DNA of 64,000 nucleotides from UBA11524 sp963617205 (GTDB lineage: Bacteria; Bacillota; Clostridia; Christensenellales; Aristaeellaceae): NCBI GenBank assembly GCA_963617205.1, contig CAVEOA010000001.1, positions 1-64,000 of the forward strand. The letters are read 5' to 3'. A program made the position numbers and the translations under genes. Within the stretch, counting starts at the first letter, position 1, and each line of letters opens with the position of its first letter. A model generated the notes under the pieces. That model saw nothing but the letters and a program-made list of their open reading frames with translations, was not told the origin of the DNA and searched no databases. Below, piece after piece: positions 16,867 through 25,043 of this stretch.

Positions 16867-18615
16867 ATGAACACGCCGATCAGAAAGACGAAAATCGTCT
16901 GCACCATGGGACCGAATCTGTTCGAGAAGCATTTGATTGCACCGCTGATGAAGGCAGGCATGGATGTCGCACGCTTCAACTTCTCTCACGGTACATACGA
17001 AAGCCATCAGTATTATTACGACGAGGTCTGCCGCATTCGCGATGAGCTTGGCTTGCCGGTCGCGACCATGTTGGACACGAAAGGACCTGAAATCCGTGTC
17101 CGCAAGTTCAAGGACGGTCATGTGACGCTTAAAGCCGGACAGATATTTACGTTGACGACGAATGATGTCGAGGGTGACGAAACACGCGTTTCCATCACCT
17201 ATAAGGATCTGCCCAAGGATATCTCGGTCGGCAGCAGTATTCTGATCGATGACGGTCTGATCGGCATGCAGGTGGAGTCCATCAACGATACGGAAATTAT
17301 CTGTCATGTGCTGAATGGCGGCGTTGTCAGCAACAACAAGGGCGTTAATATCCCGAACGGTCATCTGTCCATGCCGTTTGTCAGCGAAAAGGATCGGCAG
17401 GATATTCTGTTTGCCATCAAGAACGGCTATGACTTTATCGCGGCATCCTTTACGCGCTCGGCGGATGACATCATGCAAATCCGCCATATCCTGCAGGAGA
17501 ATAACTGCACGAGCATCAATATCATTGCGAAGATTGAGAACATGGAGGGCGTCGAGAATATCGACGAAATCCTCCGCGTGGTTGACGGACTCATGGTGGC
17601 GCGCGGCGATTTGGGCGTTGAAGTGCCGCTGGAGGAAGTGCCGAGCCTGCAGAAGAAGCTCATTCAACGCACGATTGCAGCCGGTAAGCCGGTTATCACG
17701 GCAACGCAGATGCTCGATTCCATGATTAAGAATCCACGCCCGACCCGCGCAGAGGCGACCGACGTGGCAAACGCCATTTACGACGGCACGAGCGCCATCA
17801 TGCTGTCAGGCGAATCGGCAGTCGGTGCGTATCCGGTGGAGGCAGTCGAGACGATGGTGCGAATCGCACTGCGTGCAGAGAAGGATTTGGATTATATCCG
17901 CCGCTTCTCACGCGACGACGGCGAATCCACCGACGTAACGAATGCCATCAGCCATGCAACGGTGACTTCCGCGCATGATCTGAACGCCAGCGCGATTATC
18001 ACGGTCACAAAGTCCGGCGAAACGGCGAGAATCCTCAGCCGCTATCGTCCGGCATGCATCATTGTCGGCTGCACGATGGAAAAGCACGTCTGGCGTCAGC
18101 TGGTGTTGTCGTGGGGTACGGTGCCGCTGATGATTGCCGAGGAGAGCAACACGGATGACCTCTTCGAGCATGCGGTTGATGCCGCAGTGAAGAAGCAGCT
18201 GGTGCATGACGGCGAGCTGGTCGTGCTGACGGCTGGCGTACCGTTGGGCATTTCCGGCACGACAAACCTGATGAAGGTGCATGTTGTTGGTCATCTGCTG
18301 GCGCAGGGTATTGGTCTGCACGGTGGCAAGGTGGTTGCGCCGCTTTCCGTCATTCACGACTATGAGAAGGACGCAGGAAGCTTCAAGTCGGGCGATGTTA
18401 TCGTCTGCCATCAGACGACAAGTGAAATGTTCTCCATGCTGCGCAAGGCATCGGCCATCGTGCTGGAGGACGATAACCCCGAAGGACACGGCGCGATTGT
18501 CGGCATGTCGCTTGATATTCCGGTCATTATCGGCGCAAAGAACGCAACGTTCATCCTGAAATCCGGCGCGGTTGTTACGGTCAATGGCGAAAAGGGTACG
18601 GTGAGCGCAAATTGA
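16867..18615 (+). CDS. pyk: Pyruvate kinase with C-terminal PEP-utilising domain
   Basis: 582 residues from ATG 16867, seven bases after GGAGG. It makes pyruvate and ATP from phosphoenolpyruvate in the cytoplasm. The barrel begins RKTKIVCTMGPNLFEKHL, contains MVARGDLGVEVPLEEVPSLQK and AEATDVANAIYDG, and is followed by the regulatory C domain. Residues about 500-582 add a PEP-utilising-enzyme mobile domain (GDVIVCHQTTSEMFSML...EGHGAIVG), the extra sequence found in Bacillus-type and clostridial kinases. The stop overlaps the TTG start of a barstar-like gene. It is the glycolytic exit step for sugars from the surrounding catabolic genes. Confidence 0.97.
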   Translation: MNTPIRKTKIVCTMGPNLFEKHLIAPLMKAGMDVARFNFSHGTYESHQYYYDEVCRIRDELGLPVATMLDTKGPEIRVRKFKDGHVTLKAGQIFTLTTNDVEGDETRVSITYKDLPKDISVGSSILIDDGLIGMQVESINDTEIICHVLNGGVVSNNKGVNIPNGHLSMPFVSEKDRQDILFAIKNGYDFIAASFTRSADDIMQIRHILQENNCTSINIIAKIENMEGVENIDEILRVVDGLMVARGDLGVEVPLEEVPSLQKKLIQRTIAAGKPVITATQMLDSMIKNPRPTRAEATDVANAIYDGTSAIMLSGESAVGAYPVEAVETMVRIALRAEKDLDYIRRFSRDDGESTDVTNAISHATVTSAHDLNASAIITVTKSGETARILSRYRPACIIVGCTMEKHVWRQLVLSWGTVPLMIAEESNTDDLFEHAVDAAVKKQLVHDGELVVLTAGVPLGISGTTNLMKVHVVGHLLAQGIGLHGGKVVAPLSVIHDYEKDAGSFKSGDVIVCHQTTSEMFSMLRKASAIVLEDDNPEGHGAIVGMSLDIPVIIGAKNATFILKSGAVVTVNGEKGTVSAN

Positions 18616-18857
18616 CGCTGACGATTGACGGCCGGCAGTTTCCGGATGGTCAGGCGGTACATCGGATGCTGAAAACGCTTTTGCAGCTTCCGGCGTATTA
18701 CGGCGGCAATGCCGATGCACTGTGGGATGTGCTGAGCGAACGGAATGAACCGATGAATCTGCACCTGCTGTCGATGGGCGGCGAGGATACGGCTGCAACG
18801 CTCCGCAAGGTGACGCGCGTGATAAAGGAACTTGGCGGTCAGGTTGAAATAGACTGA
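18612..18857 (+). CDS. Barstar-family protein
   Basis: 81 residues. The start is TTG 18612, overlapping the pyk stop as TTGA, with GGTGAG six bases upstream inside pyk. The barstar core is readable: TLTIDGRQFPDGQAVHRML, then the helix LKTLLQLPAYYGGNADALWDVL, matching the conserved FP-x-YYG-N-x-DALWD pattern, and a C-terminal LRKVTRVIKELGG helix. Barstar binds and inhibits barnase-type ribonucleases. No ribonuclease gene is next to it, so it may guard against a distant or foreign RNase or have taken another role. Overlap with pyk suggests translational coupling. Confidence 0.82.
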   Translation: MTLTIDGRQFPDGQAVHRMLKTLLQLPAYYGGNADALWDVLSERNEPMNLHLLSMGGEDTAATLRKVTRVIKELGGQVEID

Positions 18858-18883
18858 CATGCATGAGAAAGGAAGCATGGTTA

Positions 18884-19114
18884 ATGCGCTGCTCCTGCAA
18901 GGAATGCGGAACCTACATGATTCAGGCGGAAAGCGATCATCTCGGCTGCGTCTGCCCGGACTGCGGCTATCGCTGCAATGACTGCCTCGGGACGAATACC
19001 GTCGTCGGACGCGATGCGCTGAACGCGCTGAGGAATGACCCGCGCTTTGATCCGGACGCACTCTATCAGCACGCCTTCGGTCCGAAGGAGGAAGAAGAGG
19101 GTGAGGAATACTGA
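18884..19114 (+). CDS. Small zinc-ribbon protein of unknown function
   Basis: 76 residues from ATG 18884, nine bases after AAGGA; ATG 18863 lacks a site. The N-terminal half has CSCKEC, CVCPDC and CNDC, that is, paired Cys-x2-Cys knuckles able to bind zinc. The C-terminal half is polar and ends in an acidic EEEEGEEY tail. It follows the barstar-like gene by 26 bp and is the last gene before a strong terminator, so pyk, barstar and this gene probably share one transcript. No function can be assigned. Confidence 0.7.
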   Translation: MRCSCKECGTYMIQAESDHLGCVCPDCGYRCNDCLGTNTVVGRDALNALRNDPRFDPDALYQHAFGPKEEEEGEEY

Positions 19115-19127
19115 TTCCTCCGAATAT

Positions 19128-19176
19128 AAAAACACAGCCGCCGCAGAGGATGATCACTCTGTCGCGGCTGTGTTTT
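19128..19176. terminator. Bidirectional terminator between pyk unit and uxaA
   Basis: The arms AAAACACAGCCGC and GCGGCTGTGTTTT pair over 13 bp, with T-runs on both strands, separating the converging pyk and uxa transcripts. Confidence 0.85.
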
Positions 19177-19182
19177 GTTGGC

Positions 19183-20667
19183 TTACAGCGTTACGCCGGT
19201 CTTGAAAATCGCGAGGTCATGATAGCCGTTACGCTCAGAGCAGACGAGACGTCCGGAGGCGGTCGAGAGGACGTCCTCCATCAGTGCGGCGGAAAGCTCC
19301 GGCAGCGTTTTGCCGTCGGAGAGGAGCTGACCGGCGTTGAAGTCAATCCAGCCGTGCTTTTTCGTGGCAAGCGCAGTGTTCGTGGAGATTTTGAGCGTCG
19401 GCACAGGACAGGCAAAAGGCGTGCCGCGTCCGGTGGAGAACAGCACAATCTGCGCCCCTGCCGAAGCGAGTGCCGTTGCAGCAACGAGATCATTGCCCGG
19501 CGCGGACAGCAGGTTCAGCCCGGGCGTCCGGACGCGCTCGCCGTACGCCAGCACATCGCACACGGGGGAGAAGCCGCTCTTCTGCGTGCAGCCAAGCGCC
19601 TTGTCCTCCAGCGTAGAGATGCCGCCTGCCTTGTTGCCCGGCGAAGGATTCTCGTAAATCGTCTGATGATGCTCCTCAAAATAACGCTTGAAGTCGTTGA
19701 TGAGGCGCACAGTCTTGTCGAACAGCTCGCGTGTGCCGCAACGATCCATCAGGATGGTTTCCGCGCCGAACATCTCCGGCACTTCGGTCAGGATGGTCGT
19801 GCCGCCCATGCCGCAAAGCATGTCGGAGAAGCCGCCGATGACAGGGTTCGCCGTGATGCCGGAGAAACCGTCTGAGCCGCCGCATTTCAGTCCGATGACG
19901 AGCTTGCTGGCAGGGCAGGGAACACGCTGCTCATTGCGCATCTGATCGGCAAGCGCTGTAAGGAGCTTCATCGCTTCGGTAAATTCGTCCTCGACTTGCT
20001 GGCAGATGAGGAAGCGTACGCGTGACTTGTCATAGTCACCCATGTGCTCTTCGATAATGGCTGCGCTGGAATTTTCGCAGCCGAGTCCGAGCACGAGGAC
20101 GCCGCCGACATTCGGATGGGTCGCAAGATCAGCCAATATCGTCCGCGTGTTCTCCTGATCGTCGCCCATTTGCGAGCAGCCATAGGGGTGAGGAAAGGCA
20201 CAGACGCATTCGACACCGCCGCCGACAAGCGACTGTGCGGCACGTTCAAGGCGACGGGCAATATCGTTGACGCATCCGACGGTTGGCAGAATCCATAGCT
20301 CATTGCGAACGCCGACGCGGCCATCCTTGCGAGGATAACCCATGAACGTTCGCACGGGCAGTTGCGGCACCGTTGGATTGGTGGGATGATACTCGTAGCT
20401 CAGCTCGCCGGAAAGACCAGTGTGCAGATTGTGGACATGCACATGTGCGCCGGCAGCAATGTCCTCCTTGGCATAGCCGATGGGAAAGCCATACTTGATG
20501 ACGTGCTCGCCCTTGGCAATCGGGCAAAGCGCAACCTTATGTCCGGCAGGAACGTCACCTTGGATGGTCAGCGTGATGTCGTCTACTGTCACTTCCTGCC
20601 CGCAGGAAAGGGCGCACAGCGCGACGGAAACGTTATCCGCAGGGGTGATGCGAAGCAGCTCAGCCAT
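19183..20667 (-). CDS. uxaA: Altronate dehydratase
   Basis: 494 residues starting MAELLRITPADNVSVAL. The N-terminal 95 residues are the SAF-like domain (AGAHVHVHNLHTG). The large C-terminal domain holds GYPRKDGRVGVRNELWILPTVGCVN, the Cys-rich HPYGCSQMGDD and LGCENSS, and GLKCGGSDGFSGITANP, all diagnostic of UxaA. It converts D-altronate to 2-keto-3-deoxygluconate in the cytoplasm, using Fe2+. It lies three bases after the uxaB stop on the same strand, so the two form an operon with uxaB first. GGAG precedes its ATG. Confidence 0.95.
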   Translation of the reverse strand: MAELLRITPADNVSVALCALSCGQEVTVDDITLTIQGDVPAGHKVALCPIAKGEHVIKYGFPIGYAKEDIAAGAHVHVHNLHTGLSGELSYEYHPTNPTVPQLPVRTFMGYPRKDGRVGVRNELWILPTVGCVNDIARRLERAAQSLVGGGVECVCAFPHPYGCSQMGDDQENTRTILADLATHPNVGGVLVLGLGCENSSAAIIEEHMGDYDKSRVRFLICQQVEDEFTEAMKLLTALADQMRNEQRVPCPASKLVIGLKCGGSDGFSGITANPVIGGFSDMLCGMGGTTILTEVPEMFGAETILMDRCGTRELFDKTVRLINDFKRYFEEHHQTIYENPSPGNKAGGISTLEDKALGCTQKSGFSPVCDVLAYGERVRTPGLNLLSAPGNDLVAATALASAGAQIVLFSTGRGTPFACPVPTLKISTNTALATKKHGWIDFNAGQLLSDGKTLPELSAALMEDVLSTASGRLVCSERNGYHDLAIFKTGVTL

Positions 20668-20670
20668 GGC

Positions 20671-22143
20671 TCACACTCCGAATTTCTCGTTCATGACGGT
20701 CCGCATGCCCTTGGCAAGGATTTCACGCAGGGATGCGCCGACGGATTCCACCAGTCCGGGCACCTTGCAGAGATCGGGGCCGAAGAAAGCTTCGTTCGAC
20801 AGGAACTCCTTTGCCTGCTGCTCGGGCTCCTCATCGGAGGTGGTTGCAAAGAATTCCAGCACTTCCGCGTCATCCTGCAGGTAATACGGCTGACCATCGC
20901 GCTGGCATTCCAGACGGCCGTCGCCGTTTAGCTTGCCGCCGCGATACAGGCTCATCAGGCTGGCAAGAGAGAATGTCAGGTGCTCAGGCAGCTTGCCAGT
21001 CTGCTCGACATAGCCCAGCAGCGACGGCATGCAGCGCGCACGCCACTTCGATACGCTGTTCAGGCAGATGGACAGCAGGGCATGCTTGATGTAGGGATTG
21101 CGGAAACGCCCAGTGACTGCCTCGGCAAATGCCATCAGGTCTTCCTTGGGCAGCGTGAGCGTTGGGATGACCTCATCGTAGAGCGTTTTCTGCATGAAGG
21201 TCGCAATCATCGGGTCATTCATGGCATCAAGCACGATGTCGTAGCCGCACTGGAATGCAGCGGGCACGAAAGAGGTGTGCGCACCGTTGAGGATGCGAAC
21301 CTTGCGCTGCTTGTAGGGCTTCTGATTGTCGGTGAAGATGACGGGCATGCCGCACTGAGGCAAAGGCAGCTCATCGGACAGGTCACGCGGCGATTCAATG
21401 ACCCACAGACCGAAAGGCTCAGCGGTGTCAAGCAGGTTGTCCTGATAGCCGAGCTTTTCCCAGATGGCCTGATCCTCGCCGCGCGGATAACCGGTTACGA
21501 TGCGGTCAACCAGCGTTGATGTGAACACGCAGGCAGTATCGAGCCACTGCTCGAAGCGCTCACCGAGGTTCCACAGCTTCGCGAGGCGCTTGACGCACTT
21601 GTGCAGAATGATACCGTTGTCGTCAATCAGCTCGACAGGAAGGATGATGAGTCCCTTGTCTTCAGCATAGTCAAACGCTTCAGCACGCTCGTAGAGGAAT
21701 TTCGTCAGTTTGCCGGGATAGGACTTCGGCGGGCAGAGAGAGAATTCATCGGACTCATCGAGCACGATGCCGGCTTCCGTCGTGTTGCTGACGACAAAGC
21801 GCAGCGTCGGCACTTTGGCATAGGCGGCATAGCGGTCATACTCGTTATAGGAATCGACTGCGTCAGACACGCACGTGACCACACGCGTCTGCTCGACCGG
21901 CTTGCCGTCCACAAGTCCGCGCAGCATGACCGTGTAGCGGTAATCCTGCTCCTTGAAGGCGGGGAAGAGCTTGCCCACGGAAATCGGCTTGACCAGCACG
22001 ACAGAACCGTTGAAATCGCTCCGTTCATTGGCAAAGTCAATCATGTAATCGACGAAGGCGCGAAGAAAGTTGCCCTCACCAAACTGCAGCACCTTCACAG
22101 GACGCACCGGCGCCTTGACCATGGCGGCATTCAGACGTTCCAT
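20671..22143 (-). CDS. uxaB: Tagaturonate reductase (altronate oxidoreductase)
   Basis: 490 residues from ATG 22143, preceded by GGAGGG. The mannitol-dehydrogenase-type fold is clear: an N-terminal VLQFGEGNFLRAFVDYMIDFANE nucleotide-binding region, VSNTTEAGIV, and a C-terminal domain with RKVRILNGAHTSFVPAAF. This is the UxaB branch, which reduces D-tagaturonate to D-altronate with NADH. It is the first gene of a uxaBA operon, with a good promoter and a LacI-type operator just downstream of it. The product of UxaC (23488) is its substrate. Confidence 0.95.
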   Translation of the reverse strand: MERLNAAMVKAPVRPVKVLQFGEGNFLRAFVDYMIDFANERSDFNGSVVLVKPISVGKLFPAFKEQDYRYTVMLRGLVDGKPVEQTRVVTCVSDAVDSYNEYDRYAAYAKVPTLRFVVSNTTEAGIVLDESDEFSLCPPKSYPGKLTKFLYERAEAFDYAEDKGLIILPVELIDDNGIILHKCVKRLAKLWNLGERFEQWLDTACVFTSTLVDRIVTGYPRGEDQAIWEKLGYQDNLLDTAEPFGLWVIESPRDLSDELPLPQCGMPVIFTDNQKPYKQRKVRILNGAHTSFVPAAFQCGYDIVLDAMNDPMIATFMQKTLYDEVIPTLTLPKEDLMAFAEAVTGRFRNPYIKHALLSICLNSVSKWRARCMPSLLGYVEQTGKLPEHLTFSLASLMSLYRGGKLNGDGRLECQRDGQPYYLQDDAEVLEFFATTSDEEPEQQAKEFLSNEAFFGPDLCKVPGLVESVGASLREILAKGMRTVMNEKFGV

Positions 22144-22171
22144 ATTGATATTCCCTCCATTTTAGTATGCG

Positions 22172-22185
22172 TGTAAGCGATTACA
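22172..22185. promoter_or_regulatory. LacI-family operator in front of uxaB
   Basis: TGTAAGCGATTACA is a near-perfect palindrome with the central CG typical of LacI/GalR sites. It lies about 8-20 bp downstream of the predicted uxaB transcription start, where a bound repressor would block transcription. The divergent LacI-type gene is the obvious candidate regulator, but a CcpA-type catabolite site has the same form. Confidence 0.7.
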
Positions 22186-22199
22186 ATTCGCACAGCCTT

Positions 22200-22228
22200 A
22201 TTGTACTCCCTTTTCCATCATCCGTCAA
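22200..22228 (-). promoter_or_regulatory. Promoter of uxaBA
   Basis: On the minus strand: TTGACG (22223-22228), a 17-bp spacer, TACAAT (22200-22205). It gives a 5' leader of about 50 nt that contains the operator. Confidence 0.8.
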
Positions 22229-22330
22229 TGGGAAAGCCGCTTTTTTCTGAATTTATTGACATTTCATGAAAAAGTAATAGAAAATAGCCGCATTTCATGG
22301 GAAAAACGGGCGAAAAAAGTGAATCTGCAC

Positions 22331-22359
22331 TTGCCAAATAACCTGAAACTGTGTATAAT
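22331..22359 (+). promoter_or_regulatory. Promoter of the LacI-type regulator gene
   Basis: TTGCCA (22331-22336), a 17-bp spacer and TATAAT (22354-22359), 50 bp before the ATG. A second weaker pair, TTGACA at 22256 with TAGAAA, lies further upstream. Confidence 0.75.
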
Positions 22360-22408
22360 GTGGATTGAAAAAGAAATGGAAGTGTTTACACACCCAGAAA
22401 GGAACGGG

Positions 22409-23422
22409 ATGGGCTTGAATATCTATGATATATCCCGTCATGCAGGGGTTTCTATCGCGACGGTGTCGCGGGTGCTGAACAACAGTCCGCACGTGTCCGA
22501 AGCAACGCGCCGCAAGGTCATGAAGGTTATCGAAAGCTGCGGTTATGTGCCGAATGCGTTTGCGCGCGGTCTGGGGCTGAACACCATGAAGACCATCGGG
22601 CTGCTCTGTCCGGATGCGTCCGACCCATATGTGGCACGTGCGTTGGCTTACTTGGAGCGTGCATTCCGGCAAAAGCACTATGATTGTCTGCTGTCCTGCA
22701 CCGACCGCGATTTGGCGGCACGTCAGCAGGGCGTTGAGCTTCTTGTGAGCCGTCATGTCGACGGCATGGTGCTCATGGGTTCGACCTTCATCGAGGAGGA
22801 GACGGACAACAATGAGTACATCCGTCAGGCGGCATCGATGCTGCCGGTCGTGATGCTCAACGGGTCGTTCCAGTGCCCGAATGTGTACTGCGTAATCTGC
22901 GATGACGAGCGTGCGATGAAAGAAGCCATGAGTCAACTGCTTGATTCGGGCTGCAAGCGCGTGCTGTATCTGTATCACTCAGCGAACAACTCCGGTCAGC
23001 GGAAACTGTCCGGCTGCAGGGATGCGCTTGTCGAGCACGGCATAACAGTTGACGAGTCGCTTTTCCGCCATTTTGAGGACGACAAGTTCAGCATTCACGC
23101 AGTGCGCGATTATCTGCTCTCGCTGGAAAAGGACGGATTGCAGTTCGATGCGGTACTGACGAGCGAGGATGTGATGGCGGTCGGAGCAATGAAATTCGCG
23201 CAGGCGACAGGCAAACGTGTGCCGGATGATTTGAGCATCGTCGGCTACAACAACAGCAACGTTTGCCTGTGCACAGAGCCGGAGCTGACGAGCGTGGACA
23301 ACCGTTTGTCTGCCATCTGCGACCGGATTGTCGAGACGATGCTTGGCGCGCTCGAAGGGCGAGAAATGCCGGAGAAGACGGTGTTTACCGCCGAAATCGT
23401 CCGAAGAGGTTCAAGCAGGTAA
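22409..23422 (+). CDS. LacI-family transcriptional regulator of uronate genes
   Basis: 337 residues. ATG 22409 is chosen: it follows GAAAGGAA and gives the standard LacI N-terminus MGLNIYDISRHAGVSIATVSRVLNN, the helix-turn-helix. The hinge helix follows near residue 50 (GYVPNAFARGLG), then a periplasmic-binding-protein-like effector domain with the conserved ending YNNSNVCLCTEPELTSVDN. It is divergent from uxaBA and 65 bp before uxaC in the same direction. It therefore most likely represses uxaBA and perhaps its own unit until a uronate or KDG-type inducer is present. The inducer is not readable from sequence. Confidence 0.9.
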   Translation: MGLNIYDISRHAGVSIATVSRVLNNSPHVSEATRRKVMKVIESCGYVPNAFARGLGLNTMKTIGLLCPDASDPYVARALAYLERAFRQKHYDCLLSCTDRDLAARQQGVELLVSRHVDGMVLMGSTFIEEETDNNEYIRQAASMLPVVMLNGSFQCPNVYCVICDDERAMKEAMSQLLDSGCKRVLYLYHSANNSGQRKLSGCRDALVEHGITVDESLFRHFEDDKFSIHAVRDYLLSLEKDGLQFDAVLTSEDVMAVGAMKFAQATGKRVPDDLSIVGYNNSNVCLCTEPELTSVDNRLSAICDRIVETMLGALEGREMPEKTVFTAEIVRRGSSR

Positions 23423-23487
23423 AGGAAGCTTTTTCCCGCATGGTGCGGTTGGCATAAACAAAATTTACTTGAAGGGAGCTCATTGAA

Positions 23488-24897
23488 ATGACCACTTTCA
23501 TGAATGAGGATTTTCTGCTGAACACGGAAACGGCACGCAAGCTCTATCACGAGTATGCGGCATCCTGCCCGATCATCGACTATCACTGCCACATCAGCCC
23601 GAAGGAGATCTGGGATGACCATCGCTTCGAGAACATTACCCAGGTCTGGCTGGGCGGCGACCATTACAAGTGGCGCCTGATGCGCTGCGCAGGTGTGGAT
23701 GAATACTACATCACCGGCGGCGCGAGCGACTACGAGAAGTTCTGCAAGTGGGCAGAGGTTGTCGGCAAGGCCATCGGCAATCCGCTGTATCACTGGACGC
23801 ACCTTGAGCTGCAGCGTTTCTTCGGATATCACGGCACGCTGAGCGCAAAGACGGCGGACGAGGTGTGGAAGATTGCGAATGAGACGCTTCAGAAGCCCGG
23901 CTACACCACGCGTGGTCTGATTGCGATGAGCAACGTTGAGACCATCTGCACGACGGATGATCCGATTGATACGCTGGAGTATCATCAGAAGCTGCTGACG
24001 GACAAGTCCTTCAAGACGAACGTGCTGCCGGCATGGCGTCCTGACAAGGCGGTCAACATCGAGAAGCCGGACTTCATGGCGTACATCGGCAAGCTCGAAA
24101 AGGCTGCTGAGATGGAAATTCACACGTTTGCCGACCTGAAGGCTGTGCTCGAAAAGCGGATGCACTACTTCCATGAGAATAATTGCCGCCTGTCCGATCA
24201 CGGTCTGAACTATGTCGTCTATGAGCCGGCGGATGATGCCGTCATCGAAGGCATTTTCGCGAAGAAAGCGGCAGGGGAGACGCTGACGGACAAGGAAGTT
24301 GCGCAGTACAAGACGGCTGCGATGCTCTTCTTCGCAAAGCAGTACAAGAAGCTGAACTGGACGATGCAGCTGCACTACGGCTGCCGCCGCGATAACAACA
24401 GCGTCATGTTCGCAAAGCTCGGTCCCGATACCGGCTATGATACCATCAACAACTATGCGCCGGTCGATCAGCTTGCTGCCTTCATGGGCGCGGTTGAATC
24501 GGAATCCGGTCTGCCGCGCACGATTCTCTATTCGCTCAATCCGGCAGACGATCAGGCGATTGACACGCTTTGCGGCTGCTTCCAGTCCTCCGAGGCGGTT
24601 TGCAAGGTTCAGCACGGCTCTGCATGGTGGTTCAACGACCACTTTACCGGCATGACGAATCAGCTCACGAGCCTTGCAAATCTGGGCTATCTTGCTGGCT
24701 TTGTCGGCATGCTGACGGACAGCCGCTCTTTCCTGTCTTATCCGCGCCATGAGTATTTCCGCCGTATCCTGTGCCGGCTGCTGGGCGAATGGGTGGAGGA
24801 TGGTCGCTTCCCGCAGGATTACGACATTCTCGGCGATATCGTCCGCGGCATTTCCTGCGATAACGCGCGTGCATACTTTGGTTTCCCGACGAAGTAA
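23488..24897 (+). CDS. uxaC: Glucuronate / galacturonate isomerase
   Basis: 469 residues starting MTTFMNEDFLLNTETARKLYHEYA, with AAGGGAG eight bases upstream. The amidohydrolase-type barrel shows the metal site in DYHCHISPKEI, WRLMRCAGVDE, and STMQLHYG-like WTMQLHYGCRRDNN, and the C-terminal FVGMLTDSRSFLSYPRHEYFRRILC of UxaC. It isomerises D-galacturonate to D-tagaturonate, and D-glucuronate to D-fructuronate. It supplies the substrate of UxaB. No uxuA or uxuB is nearby, which favours the galacturonate branch. It probably shares a transcript with the regulator gene. Confidence 0.97.
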   Translation: MTTFMNEDFLLNTETARKLYHEYAASCPIIDYHCHISPKEIWDDHRFENITQVWLGGDHYKWRLMRCAGVDEYYITGGASDYEKFCKWAEVVGKAIGNPLYHWTHLELQRFFGYHGTLSAKTADEVWKIANETLQKPGYTTRGLIAMSNVETICTTDDPIDTLEYHQKLLTDKSFKTNVLPAWRPDKAVNIEKPDFMAYIGKLEKAAEMEIHTFADLKAVLEKRMHYFHENNCRLSDHGLNYVVYEPADDAVIEGIFAKKAAGETLTDKEVAQYKTAAMLFFAKQYKKLNWTMQLHYGCRRDNNSVMFAKLGPDTGYDTINNYAPVDQLAAFMGAVESESGLPRTILYSLNPADDQAIDTLCGCFQSSEAVCKVQHGSAWWFNDHFTGMTNQLTSLANLGYLAGFVGMLTDSRSFLSYPRHEYFRRILCRLLGEWVEDGRFPQDYDILGDIVRGISCDNARAYFGFPTK

Positions 24898-24903
24898 GCT
24901 TCT

Positions 24904-24937
24904 GCCGGACAGTCAAGCAGACCGTCCGGCATTTTGA
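24904..24937 (+). terminator. Terminator after uxaC
   Basis: GCCGGAC (24904-24910) pairs with GTCCGGC (24924-24930) across a 13-base loop, followed by ATTTTGATT, seven bases after the uxaC stop. Confidence 0.75.
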
Positions 24938-24965
24938 TTGCTGGGAAACGTTTTTACTCCGATGG

Positions 24966-24994
24966 TTGCGAATCGGGTTTCACAGGCGTATAAT
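24966..24994 (+). promoter_or_regulatory. Promoter of the M18 aminopeptidase gene
   Basis: TTGCGA (24966-24971), a 17-bp spacer and TATAAT (24989-24994), 49 bp upstream of the start codon. Confidence 0.72.
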
Positions 24995-25043
24995 AGCATT
25001 ATTCCGGAAGAAACGGAAAATGCTTCTGTAAGGAGAAAAAGGA

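Noticed and set aside
24942..24960. GGGAAACGTTTTTAC just upstream of the M18 aminopeptidase -35 box as a catabolite-control site
   Set aside because: It matches the consensus only partly and the AT-rich stretch makes a chance hit likely. The gene has no known sugar link.
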